From contig CAJKBH010000020.1 in the NCBI GenBank assembly GCA_905198125.1, forward strand, positions 1 through 59,409: a stretch of 59,409 bases of DNA, written 5' to 3'. This DNA comes from an uncultured Porphyromonadaceae bacterium (GTDB lineage: Bacteria > Bacteroidota > Bacteroidia > Bacteroidales > Muribaculaceae). Every line of letters starts with the position of its first letter. Positions within the stretch are counted from its first letter, which is position 1. Under the pieces are notes generated by a model. That model was not told where the DNA came from. It saw nothing but the letters and a program-made list of their open reading frames with translations, and searched no databases. Of the stretch, positions 8,155 to 16,955 are shown piece after piece. The position numbers and the translations under genes were made by a program.

Positions 8155-9338
8155 AACTCGTAAGCAGACTGTTGCGGAAAAACACCTCGGTGCCGCGCAT
8201 CGTGGGTTTCGTGATATCCAATTTCATCGGCCTGGCCATCGTGCTGGGCGGCCTGCAGTTCTATCAGGACGCCCGGGGCATCTGGGAGGCCGACGACTCG
8301 TTCATATCCACCGACTATCTTGTGCTGAACAAGAAGGTGACCTCGCGCCAGACCCTGGAGGGCGCCGACCAGGGATTCACGCAGGCCGAAATCGACGACC
8401 TGCGCCGTCAGCCGTGGGTCAGGGACGTGGGCCTGTTTACCTCCAACAATTTCAAGGCATACATGTCTGTACAGGGCGGAAGTCACAGCATGAGCACGTA
8501 TATGTTCTTCGAATCCATCCCCGACAAGTTCGTGGACGTGCCTGCCTCGCAGTGGTCGTGGCGCCCCGGCAGCGACGACGTGCCCGTCATAATAAGCAAG
8601 GACTATCTGACGCTGTATAACTTCGGATTCGCCGGCTCGGCCGGACTGCCCCGCATGTCGGAAGGAATAATGAGCGGCATTCCCATGACGCTGGTGCTGA
8701 GCGACGAGAGCGGTATGCGCCGCAAGGAGTTGCACGGCCACATTGCGGGATACTCCAACCGTCTGAACACCATCCTGGTGCCCGAGGGTTTCCTGCAGGA
8801 AGCCAACCGCGAGCTGGGCGACGACACGGAGAAGTTGCCCCAGCGCGTCATAGTGGATGTGAGCAGCCCCGGCGACGTGGCCATCGCGCCATACTTAGAG
8901 GAACACGGCTGGGAGATGGCCGGCGACAAGAGCGCCAGTCAGGCCAGCTTCATGCTGAAAGTAGTTACGGGAATCATCCTGGTAATCGGAGGCGTCATCA
9001 CGTTGCTCAGCTTCTTTATCCTGTTGCTGTCCGTGTCGCTGATTATGGAGAAGAACCGCGACAAGCTGCATGCGCTGCTGATGTTGGGCTATGACCTGCG
9101 CACCGTCGGCGCGCCGTATATGAAACTGGTGACCGTGTCGTCGGTGGCGGCGTATGTATTGGCACTCGGCGGCATGTTCGCCATGCGTTGGTCGTACCTC
9201 GGAGCCATCACCGGTCTCGGCGCCGAGCCGAGGGGTGTGCTCGTGTCGGTGCTGACCGGAGCGGTGTTGACGGCCCTGATCGTGGCGTTCAACATCGTGG
9301 CCGTGCGGCGGAAAGTGCGGTCGGCATGGCGCCTGTGA
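8151..9338 (+). CDS. FtsX/MacB-like ABC permease
   Basis: A 395-aa membrane protein with the FtsX layout: one helix near the N-terminus (about residues 18-38), a large extracytoplasmic domain (about 40-260), then three helices near 270-305, 320-342 and 360-385. It overlaps the ATPase gene by 4 bp, so the two are translationally coupled and form one transporter. Such pairs act mechanically on periplasmic substrates. The next gene is susC, but a 279-bp gap with its own promoter-like and palindromic elements separates them, so a link to glycan uptake is not implied. Confidence 0.85.
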   Translation: MKLVSRLLRKNTSVPRIVGFVISNFIGLAIVLGGLQFYQDARGIWEADDSFISTDYLVLNKKVTSRQTLEGADQGFTQAEIDDLRRQPWVRDVGLFTSNNFKAYMSVQGGSHSMSTYMFFESIPDKFVDVPASQWSWRPGSDDVPVIISKDYLTLYNFGFAGSAGLPRMSEGIMSGIPMTLVLSDESGMRRKELHGHIAGYSNRLNTILVPEGFLQEANRELGDDTEKLPQRVIVDVSSPGDVAIAPYLEEHGWEMAGDKSASQASFMLKVVTGIILVIGGVITLLSFFILLLSVSLIMEKNRDKLHALLMLGYDLRTVGAPYMKLVTVSSVAAYVLALGGMFAMRWSYLGAITGLGAEPRGVLVSVLTGAVLTALIVAFNIVAVRRKVRSAWRL

Positions 9339-9359
9339 AGGCGTGGTGAAATATTAACA

Positions 9360-9425
9360 ACTGTTAATTAACAGTGTTAACCTTTGCGCATTTTTACAAT
9401 TATTAATACTTTATAGTTACTTTTG
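9360..9425 (+). promoter_or_regulatory. Palindrome and putative -7 box upstream of susC
   Basis: ACTGTTAATTAACAGT (9360-9375) is a perfect 16-bp palindrome, a plausible operator. TACTTTTG (9418-9425) fits TAnnTTTG, without a clear -33. A start near 9430 would give a leader of about 185 nt. Confidence 0.45.
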
Positions 9426-9539
9426 CAAGCATTAATGCAAACGACCAAGTTGGATACTGGCGCAACCCTTCTCTCTCCACAGACCATGAAAAAGCTTGGA
9501 TAGTTTTCAACAACCAGATATATAGATACTTAATCTAAG

Positions 9540-9558
9540 GTCCGTTGTTAGGACGGAC
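9540..9558 (+). promoter_or_regulatory. Hairpin in the susC leader
   Basis: GTCCGT (9540-9545) and ACGGAC (9553-9558) form a 6-bp stem 60 nt before the susC start. It has no T-run and no recognised riboswitch family. Confidence 0.4.
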
Positions 9559-9617
9559 GTGAGAAACGCGACATAGGAGAAGAAATAACCCAATGTAAAA
9601 CTAAAACATATTCCTGC

Positions 9618-12600
9618 ATGAAGAACTTATGTTTTCATCTGAACAAGGGGATGTGTCTGATAGCAGTGATGTTATTGGCGATAGCATTTCCCTCGTTGGC
9701 TCAGAAGATCACGGTGACAGGCCATGTATCGGACGAGCAAGGCGAAGACCTGATAGGGGCGACCATCATCGAGAAGGGCACCTCTAACGGAACAGCCGCC
9801 GACATAGACGGTAACTTCACGATCGAGGTTCCGTCGAATGCCGTATTAACAGTAAGTTACGTAGGCTACGATCCGATGGATGTGTCCGTCAACGGGCAGA
9901 CCCACCTGAACATCGTGATGAAGGAGAATGCCACGATGCTGGCCGAGACGGTCGTGATCGGTTACGGTAGCGTCAAGAAATCGGACGCCACCGGTTCGGT
10001 AGCTCTTGTGACTCCCGATGCAGTCGAGGCCGGAATCTCGACATCGGCCCAGGACCTGCTGGTAGGCGCCAGCCCCGGTGTGGTCGTGACTCCCGACGGA
10101 GGTAAGCCCGACGGAGCCGCCAACATCCGAATCCGCGGCGGTGCGTCCCTTTCGGCATCCAACGACCCTCTGATCGTGCTTGACGGTGTGCCCCTGGCCA
10201 ACGACGGCGTACAGGGTATGGCCAACCCTCTGGCCATGATCGCTCCCGACAACATCGAGTCCATGACCATCCTGAAGGATGCCTCCGCAACCGCCATCTA
10301 CGGTAGCCGCGCATCCAACGGTGTCATCATCATCAATACGAAGCGTGGCAAGGGTGGCAAGCCCCAGCTGAACTTCTCGGCCAACTTTGCCGTCAACACT
10401 CCGCGCAAGACATGGAACGTGATGAGCGCCGACAAGTTCTCCGCATTGATCCGCGAGCACTGGGGCGCCGATTCCGAAGCCGCAGCCCAGCTCGGCACCG
10501 CCAGCACCAACTGGCAGGACAAGGTGCTCCGCACCTCGTTCAACCAGGAATACAGCCTCAGCATCGGTGGTAAGGCAGGATTCCTGCCCTATCGCGTCAG
10601 CGCATCCTACACCATGAACAACGGTATCCTGAAGGATTCGCAGATGCAGCGCGTCACCGCAGGTTTCAACCTGACTCCCGAATTCTTCGGCGGTCTGCTG
10701 AAAATCAATGCGAACGTCAAGGGATATTACATGCGTAACCGGTTCTCCAACGAGGGTGCCGTAGGCGCCGCCATCGCGTTCGACCCCACGCAGCCCGTGC
10801 ATTCCTACAATGCAACCGGCAATCCCGACTTCCCCTACTTCTACAACGGCTATACGTCGGTCACCACCGACCGCTACAACTCCTGGAACGTCAACGGTAC
10901 GGTCAATCCGGTAGCTGTCATCAAGGACCGTCACGACGTGTCGAACGTGTTCCGCAGCAACGGTAACTTCCAGGTGGACTATGCGCTGCATTTCCTCCCC
11001 GAACTGCACTTGAACCTGAACTTAGGTTACGACGTGAGCCGTTCGTTCGAGAACATCAACATCGCGCAGAACTCCCCGACATCCTGGAATGAAAGCGCCA
11101 AGAACGGTGCCGGCTCCAACTATCATGTCTACGAGATGCGCCGCAACACCCTGCTGGACTTCTATCTGAACTATAAGAAGGACTTCCAGGCCATCCAGTC
11201 GTATCTGGACGTAATGGCCGGTTATTCCTGGCAGCGTTTCGACGCCTTCGGCCACAACAACGGTACGGTCTATACCACCAACGGTTTCTACGGACCCTCC
11301 ACCACCAACGGCGTCCTGACCATCGATCCGAACACCACCAAGCCGGGCGATCACTTCAATCCCGATTATTTCTGGAACACCGGCAACCTGATGCTGGTGT
11401 CGTTCTTCGGACGTCTGAACTATACGTTCAAGGACACATACCTGCTGACCGTCACCCTTCGTGACGACGGAACCTCACGTTTCAGCAAGAATAACCGCTG
11501 GGGTCTGTTCCCCTCCGTAGCCCTTGGATGGAAGATCTCCGAGATGCCCTTCTTCGAGAAGGCCCGCGAGACCATGAACGAATTCAAGCTCCGCCTGGGA
11601 TGGGGTGTCACCGGTCAGCAGTCTGTGGGCGGATATTTCCCCTATATGCCCGTGTACGTGCAGAGCACCAACACCGGTTCGTTCTATCCCAACCTCTATA
11701 CCGGCAAGTACGAAGGCAACATCAGCACCCTGTATCCCGGCATCTACAATCCCGACCTGAAGTGGGAGGAAACCACCACATGGAACGTAGGTCTGGACAT
11801 GGGCTGGCTCAACAACCGCATCACTCTGGCTCTGGACTGGTATCTGCGTGAGTCGAAAGACCTGCTCAGCTACGTGACCGTAGCTCCCGGTGGCGCCACC
11901 TCCAACATGATGGACCAGAACATCGGTACGCTGCAGAACCTCGGTGTCGAGGGTACTATCACCGCGAAGCCCGTCGTGACCGACAACTTCACGTGGACCA
12001 CCAGCCTGAACGTGGCATGGAACAAGAACAAGATCACCAAGCTGAACGCTACCGACGACGAGAATTCGTACATCACCGCCGGCGGTATTTCCGGCGGTAC
12101 GGGTAATACGGTACAGGTGCACAAGGTGGGTTATCCCGCTTACACCTACAGCCTCTACGAGCAGGTATATGACCAGAACGGCGATCCCATCGAAGGATGC
12201 TATGTCGACCAGAACGGCGACGGCACCATCGACGACAACGACCGCGTTCTCCGTCACTCCAAGGACCCGAAGGTGACTATGGCATGGAACAACTCATTCT
12301 CCTGGAAGGGTTGGGACCTGAGTTTCCAGCTCCGCGCATCCATCGGCAACTACGTGTACAACGACGTGCTTTCCACCCACTCCACTCTGATCGATACCTA
12401 CAACACGTCGGGTATACATAACATCATCGATGCGGAGCATATATTCAAGGGGGGCGAAACCACCAACCGCTATCTGTCCAACTACTGGCTGCGTAACGCA
12501 AGCTTCCTCCGCTGCGACAACATCACGTTAGGCTACACATGGACCGACATCAAGGGCGAGATTCCTTCGGTACGTCTGTACGGCGCCGTTCAGAATCCCT

Positions 12601-12710
12601 TCGTCATAACCGGTTACAACGGTCTTGATCCCGAGGTGTTCTGGGGTATAGACAACAACATATACCCGCGCCCGATCACCGTTACGCTCGGCGTGATGGC
12701 CACATTCTAA
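9618..12710 (+). CDS. SusC-type TonB-dependent outer-membrane transporter
   Basis: A 1030-aa SusC-family protein that imports glycan oligosaccharides through the outer membrane using TonB energy. In order: signal peptide (about 1-29), a carboxypeptidase-D-like repeat domain (VTGHVSDEQGEDLIGATI to VSYVGYDPMDVSV, about 32-100), the plug beginning at ETVVIGYGSVKKSDATGSV, then the beta-barrel ending in the terminal aromatic Phe (TVTLGVMATF). It is followed 29 bp later by susD, then susE and susF, matching the order of the starch utilization system. The length is typical of the family. Confidence 0.96.
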   Translation: MKNLCFHLNKGMCLIAVMLLAIAFPSLAQKITVTGHVSDEQGEDLIGATIIEKGTSNGTAADIDGNFTIEVPSNAVLTVSYVGYDPMDVSVNGQTHLNIVMKENATMLAETVVIGYGSVKKSDATGSVALVTPDAVEAGISTSAQDLLVGASPGVVVTPDGGKPDGAANIRIRGGASLSASNDPLIVLDGVPLANDGVQGMANPLAMIAPDNIESMTILKDASATAIYGSRASNGVIIINTKRGKGGKPQLNFSANFAVNTPRKTWNVMSADKFSALIREHWGADSEAAAQLGTASTNWQDKVLRTSFNQEYSLSIGGKAGFLPYRVSASYTMNNGILKDSQMQRVTAGFNLTPEFFGGLLKINANVKGYYMRNRFSNEGAVGAAIAFDPTQPVHSYNATGNPDFPYFYNGYTSVTTDRYNSWNVNGTVNPVAVIKDRHDVSNVFRSNGNFQVDYALHFLPELHLNLNLGYDVSRSFENINIAQNSPTSWNESAKNGAGSNYHVYEMRRNTLLDFYLNYKKDFQAIQSYLDVMAGYSWQRFDAFGHNNGTVYTTNGFYGPSTTNGVLTIDPNTTKPGDHFNPDYFWNTGNLMLVSFFGRLNYTFKDTYLLTVTLRDDGTSRFSKNNRWGLFPSVALGWKISEMPFFEKARETMNEFKLRLGWGVTGQQSVGGYFPYMPVYVQSTNTGSFYPNLYTGKYEGNISTLYPGIYNPDLKWEETTTWNVGLDMGWLNNRITLALDWYLRESKDLLSYVTVAPGGATSNMMDQNIGTLQNLGVEGTITAKPVVTDNFTWTTSLNVAWNKNKITKLNATDDENSYITAGGISGGTGNTVQVHKVGYPAYTYSLYEQVYDQNGDPIEGCYVDQNGDGTIDDNDRVLRHSKDPKVTMAWNNSFSWKGWDLSFQLRASIGNYVYNDVLSTHSTLIDTYNTSGIHNIIDAEHIFKGGETTNRYLSNYWLRNASFLRCDNITLGYTWTDIKGEIPSVRLYGAVQNPFVITGYNGLDPEVFWGIDNNIYPRPITVTLGVMATF

Positions 12711-12739
12711 ATTTTTCTCATTATTTTAAGGAAAACAAT

Positions 12740-14455
12740 ATGAAATCATATATCAATAAATTCCTGATGGGACTGGCGGTGGTGTCGATGGCCGGACTGA
12801 CGAGCTGTGTCAAAGACCTGGACCAGGATCCTAAAGATCCCAACACCATCACTTCGGGTGACTTCAGCAAGGACCCGATGGAATATATGGGTCAGGTGAT
12901 GGGCAAATGCTACAGTTCGCTGGCCGTATCGGGTCAGTCAGGCCCCGACGGAGGATCCGATATCTCCGGACTTGACGGCGGTACGTCCAACTGGACACGC
13001 GTCATCTTCATGCTGAACGAATTCACAACAGATGAGGTGTGCTGGGTCTGGCCCGACGTCGGAGTGTTCGACCTGTGTACTTCCACCTGGGGTACCAGCA
13101 ACGGCAACCTGTACGGCGCATACGGCCGTCTGTACACTCACATAGCAGTGTGCAACGACTTCATCCGTCAGGCCAAGGAGGGTACGTTCGACGTAGGTGA
13201 GGCCAACTTCCCCGTACGCGACCAGTTCGTACTCGAGGCGCGCGCTCTGCGCGACCTGTCGTACTACTACGTGATCGACTTCTTCGGCAATGCGGTCCGC
13301 GCCTGGGATGATATGTCATACGGCGAGGTTCCCGAGCAGAAGACCCGCAAGGAACTGTTCGACCTCGTTACGGCCGACCTTGAGGACGTGCTGGCTAATT
13401 TCAACGAGTCGGGCATCTACGGCCGTGTAGGCAAGGACGGTGTGGAGGCGCTGCTGTGCCGCTTCTATCTGAATGCGGAATCCTGGATTGGCGAGAACAT
13501 GTACGCCAAGTGCTGGGAGCATGCCCGGAACATCATAAGCCGTCATCAGGGCGGCGGTTTCCAGGGCAGCGGTCTGGCCAACGATTATCTGGCCCTGTTC
13601 TGCGGCAGCAACGATATGTTCATGCCCGGCGGAAGCCTGAAGGCTCAGAACGAGATCCTGTGGGGCGTTCCCTTCCAGTATCCTTACACCGAGAGTTATG
13701 GCGGTACGGAATTCCTGATCGCAGCAGGTATATCCGCGGGTTCGATGCCCAAGGTGCTGTACGGTCTGAATGCCGACTGGAGCTGTATGCATGCCCGCGA
13801 GCAGCTGGCCGACAAGTTCAACTTCCTGAACGGAGAGTCGAACGACGGACGTACCTACCTGTGGTGTACCGAGAAGCAGGGCTTTATGAAAGCCAACGAC
13901 GAGTTCTCGACATTCACCAGCGGTTACGCTCCCGTCAAATACACGAACTGCAAGGCCAATGCTGACGGTACGATGCCCCGCCACACTTACGACGACCCCG
14001 GTACAGGTTTCACGTTCAACTGGACCGGTGTTCCCGAAGTGAACGGACTGCCCAACCTGAGCAACAACTATCCCGACACCGATTTCCCGATTATCCGTCT
14101 GGCCGACGTGTATCTGATGGCTGCCGAATGCGCCCTGCGCGGAGCCGGCGACCAGGCCACCGGTCTGAAATATGTGAATGTTGTCCGCGAGCGTGCAGGC
14201 GTTCCCGCATGGGTGGCCGGCGAGTACACTCTCGACAACATGATCGACGAGCGTTCGCGCGAGCTCTACTGGGAGAACACACGCCGTACGGACCTGATCC
14301 GTTTCAACAAGTTCACCGGCAACGCCTACAACTGGGCATGGAAGAACAACGTGCGTAACGGAGGCGCAATCGGCGACCACATGAAACTCTTCCCGCTTCC
14401 CGCCGACGTGGTGGCCACATACGGCAAGAGCATGACTCAGAACCCCGGATATTAA
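12740..14455 (+). CDS. SusD/RagB-family glycan-binding lipoprotein
   Basis: A 571-aa surface lipoprotein (lipobox ending LTSC, about residue 23) with the SusD fold. It caps the SusC barrel and captures oligosaccharides. The RagB/SusD N-terminal region shows LFDLVTADLEDVLANF, and the C-terminal helical region shows LADVYLMAAECALRGAG followed by VRERAGVP and RSRELYWENTRRTDLIRF, classic late-SusD motifs. It ends in NPGY, as many SusD proteins do. It sits between susC and susE. Ligand specificity cannot be read from sequence, though the susE/susF neighbours suggest starch or another alpha-glucan. Confidence 0.95.
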   Translation: MKSYINKFLMGLAVVSMAGLTSCVKDLDQDPKDPNTITSGDFSKDPMEYMGQVMGKCYSSLAVSGQSGPDGGSDISGLDGGTSNWTRVIFMLNEFTTDEVCWVWPDVGVFDLCTSTWGTSNGNLYGAYGRLYTHIAVCNDFIRQAKEGTFDVGEANFPVRDQFVLEARALRDLSYYYVIDFFGNAVRAWDDMSYGEVPEQKTRKELFDLVTADLEDVLANFNESGIYGRVGKDGVEALLCRFYLNAESWIGENMYAKCWEHARNIISRHQGGGFQGSGLANDYLALFCGSNDMFMPGGSLKAQNEILWGVPFQYPYTESYGGTEFLIAAGISAGSMPKVLYGLNADWSCMHAREQLADKFNFLNGESNDGRTYLWCTEKQGFMKANDEFSTFTSGYAPVKYTNCKANADGTMPRHTYDDPGTGFTFNWTGVPEVNGLPNLSNNYPDTDFPIIRLADVYLMAAECALRGAGDQATGLKYVNVVRERAGVPAWVAGEYTLDNMIDERSRELYWENTRRTDLIRFNKFTGNAYNWAWKNNVRNGGAIGDHMKLFPLPADVVATYGKSMTQNPGY

Positions 14456-14483
14456 AAGTGGAAATCCTGAAAAATTGAATCAA

Positions 14484-15347
14484 ATGAAAAAGACAATATT
14501 TTTTATGGCTCTGACACTTGCAGCCGGAATGTCTCTGACAGGCTGTAAGGCTGACACTGAGCCTCGTCTGGAGAAACCGACGGAGTTCCATCTCAACACT
14601 CCGGCCATGGCCAACCAGACATTCGTACTGACCGCCAACGACGGCGTGGACCTGACCGTGTCGCAGCCCAATTACGGACTCGGCGTGGTGCCCAACTACG
14701 AGACTCAGGTATCGTTCACCGAGGACTTCGCTTCCTATGAGAGCGTCGAGGGCCTGTCACAGCAGGCCAGCTTCACGGTCAACGGCGAGAATCTGTCGCA
14801 GGCCCTCTGCAAGCTGATGGGTTATGTCAGCAACGAAACCCAGGACAAGTTCTCGGCCGATCCCCGCACGGTTTATTTCCGCGTGCGTTCGTTCATAGCC
14901 AACTGCGACTACAGCGACATCCTGTCCAACGTGATTCCCCTTACCATCGCTCCGTATCCGGCTGTAAAACTCCCGGCACGCATCTATCTGATCGGTGACG
15001 TACAGGGCTGGGACATCAACGCCAGCACTTTCATTCTTGAGGAAGCCGCCGACGCCGTAGGATCGAATATCTATTACGGTACGTTCGAGATCACGCACGA
15101 CCAGGCCAATGCCGGATTCCGATTCTACAAGACTCTCGGCGAATGGGGCGATAACGGCAATCTGCCCTCCATCGGCTCGAACGCCAATGACGGTGACAAC
15201 GCATCCGTACAGATGGAAAACGGCGTTTACAACGGCGCCTGCGTCTACGGTAAGGGTAACTGGAACATCACCAATTGGGACGGCGGAAAGATGAAGATGA
15301 CCGTCAACCTCCAGACCATGAAGGTGACATTCGAGGCAGCTGAATAA
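14484..15347 (+). CDS. SusE-like surface glycan-binding lipoprotein
   Basis: A 287-aa lipoprotein (MKKTIFFMALTLAAGMSLTGC) with an N-terminal SusE-type immunoglobulin-like domain (FVLTANDGVDLTVSQPNYG) and a C-terminal carbohydrate-binding-like domain beginning RIYLIGDVQGWD. I chose the ATG at 14484; an in-frame TTG at 14475 would only add three residues before the signal peptide. It is shorter than Bacteroides SusE and appears to have one binding module after the Ig domain. It lies 28 bp after susD. Function is glycan retention at the cell surface, by family. Confidence 0.88.
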   Translation: MKKTIFFMALTLAAGMSLTGCKADTEPRLEKPTEFHLNTPAMANQTFVLTANDGVDLTVSQPNYGLGVVPNYETQVSFTEDFASYESVEGLSQQASFTVNGENLSQALCKLMGYVSNETQDKFSADPRTVYFRVRSFIANCDYSDILSNVIPLTIAPYPAVKLPARIYLIGDVQGWDINASTFILEEAADAVGSNIYYGTFEITHDQANAGFRFYKTLGEWGDNGNLPSIGSNANDGDNASVQMENGVYNGACVYGKGNWNITNWDGGKMKMTVNLQTMKVTFEAAE

Positions 15348-15368
15348 CAAGAGTACAAATTTCAACAT

Positions 15369-15396
15369 CCGCGGGGTTCCCTCCGGAGCCCCGCGG
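15369..15396 (+). promoter_or_regulatory. Strong GC hairpin between susE and susF
   Basis: Arms 15369-15380 and 15385-15396 form a 12-bp stem with one G·U pair and a 4-nt loop (CTCC). No T-run follows, so it is more likely an mRNA-stability or attenuation element than a full terminator. Confidence 0.7.
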
Positions 15397-15415
15397 GATA
15401 AAAGACAAAAGACAA

Positions 15416-16822
15416 ATGAAAAAATCACTTATATTCGGTGCGGTTCTTCTGGCGTTGGGATTTGTATCCTGTAGCGAGGACAACACTCTGGGTATTCCCC
15501 AGACGAATCCCCAGGGACCCATCCTGGAGTCCAACGGCGTGGAAGTGGCCTTAGGCCAGGCACTTGCCGGTCAGGACCTGAATCTGAACGATTACACCGA
15601 CGGCCGGGTGCCCGTAATCAGACTGGTAGAGGCCGACTCCCTGTATCAGGACGGCGTGCACTTCGTAATGGAACTTGCAACCAACGAGGACTTCGCCGGT
15701 GCTACCGAACTGACGGTTACCGACGGTTCCGTGTCGCGTGCGGAGTGGGATGAGTATTTCCGCAAGGCACTGGGCCGAAGCCCCAAGGCCAAGCCGATGT
15801 ACGTACGATTCCAGGCGTTAGCCTCCGTGGGCGGCCAGCTGATACGCATCGGCGGTCTGGACAACTACTATGGCGCCAAGACAATAATGGTGACCCCCAT
15901 TCCCCTGGACTTCACCATCGAGAACGCCTATTACCTGATCGGCACATGCAACGACTGGGCGCTGAGCGACGCTTATCCCTTCAAGCACAGCGACGCCGAT
16001 GTCTACGATGATCCGGTATTCACAATCGTGGTGAATATCACCGAGGAACAGGCCACGGAAGGCTGGTGGTGGAAGATAGCTCCGCAGAGCGCCATCGACA
16101 GCAGCAGCTGGGATAATGTCGCAGGTACGGAAGTGGACGGCGACACGGCTCTGGAAGGCAAGATTGTTCTCGGCAACGACAAGTGCAAGGCAGGCTGCAT
16201 GAAGAAGGCAGGTTCGTTCCTGATGACCATCAACATGGAGGACCTGACCTGGAGCTTCAAGGAGCTGGAGATGATCTATACCCCCGGTGACTCCAACGGC
16301 TGGAGCTTCGACACATGCCAGAAGCTTATGTTCGATGCCAATAAGAACATGTATGTAGGATTCGCGCATCTGAAAGGTGCGTTCAAGGTTACCAGCAAGC
16401 CCAACTGGGACGGCACCAACTATGGTGACGGCGGCGAGGGCAAGCTGTCCACTGACGGCGGCGCAGGCAACCTGAGCGTGGAGGAGGAAGGCCTGTACTG
16501 GCTGATGGTCGACACCCAGGCACTGACATATACCGTGACCAAGATCTCCACCCTTGGCGCCATCGGCGACATGAACGGATGGGGAGGCCAGGAGCCGCTG
16601 ACCATGTCGGCAGACTATCTGACATGGACGGGCGACGTGACCTTCGCGGCAGGCAACGGCTGGAAGTTCCGCGCCAACGACAACTGGGACATCAATCTCG
16701 GTGGAGAAGCCTCGAACCTGACTCTGGACGGCGCAAATCTGCCTTCTCCCGGCGACGGCACATTCACAGTGACCCTCGACCTGAGCAAGGTGCCCTACAG
16801 CTACTCGGCTGTCAAGAAGTAA
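15416..16822 (+). CDS. SusF-like surface glycan-binding lipoprotein
   Basis: A 468-aa lipoprotein (lipobox LGFVSC, Cys at about residue 19). After an Ig-like N-terminal domain there appear to be three carbohydrate-binding-like modules, with starts near AYYLIGTCNDWALSD (about 165), MIYTPGDSNGWSFDT (about 283) and STLGAIGDMNGWGGQEP (about 378). This matches SusF of the starch system in size and module number. The repeated NGW/NDW segments are typical positions of the aromatic binding platform. It is the last gene of the sus set and is followed by a strong terminator. No amylase, glucosidase or susR-like regulator is adjacent. Confidence 0.88.
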   Translation: MKKSLIFGAVLLALGFVSCSEDNTLGIPQTNPQGPILESNGVEVALGQALAGQDLNLNDYTDGRVPVIRLVEADSLYQDGVHFVMELATNEDFAGATELTVTDGSVSRAEWDEYFRKALGRSPKAKPMYVRFQALASVGGQLIRIGGLDNYYGAKTIMVTPIPLDFTIENAYYLIGTCNDWALSDAYPFKHSDADVYDDPVFTIVVNITEEQATEGWWWKIAPQSAIDSSSWDNVAGTEVDGDTALEGKIVLGNDKCKAGCMKKAGSFLMTINMEDLTWSFKELEMIYTPGDSNGWSFDTCQKLMFDANKNMYVGFAHLKGAFKVTSKPNWDGTNYGDGGEGKLSTDGGAGNLSVEEEGLYWLMVDTQALTYTVTKISTLGAIGDMNGWGGQEPLTMSADYLTWTGDVTFAAGNGWKFRANDNWDINLGGEASNLTLDGANLPSPGDGTFTVTLDLSKVPYSYSAVKK

Positions 16823-16846
16823 GACATAACACCGAATACGAAAAGG

Positions 16847-16878
16847 AAGGTCCGGGACTCCGAGTTCCGGACCTTTTT
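16847..16878 (+). terminator. Intrinsic terminator of the sus operon
   Basis: AAGGTCCGG (16847-16855) pairs with CCGGACCTT (16867-16875); inner GGACT/AGTTC-type pairs extend the stem to about 14-15 bp. TTTTT follows. It closes susCDEF 25 bp after the susF stop. Confidence 0.88.
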
Positions 16879-16885
16879 CGCTGTT

Positions 16886-16917
16886 TTTGCGTTTTTAAAG
16901 AAAATTCGTTATCTTTG
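16886..16917 (+). promoter_or_regulatory. Promoter of the AAA-ATPase gene
   Basis: TTTG (16886-16889) and TATCTTTG (16910-16917) are 20 bp apart, a full Bacteroidetes-type promoter. It lies directly after the sus terminator, giving a leader of about 30 nt. Confidence 0.78.
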
Positions 16918-16955
16918 AAAGTTGAATTAAGGAACAGACCCTAAAAGACATCGTC

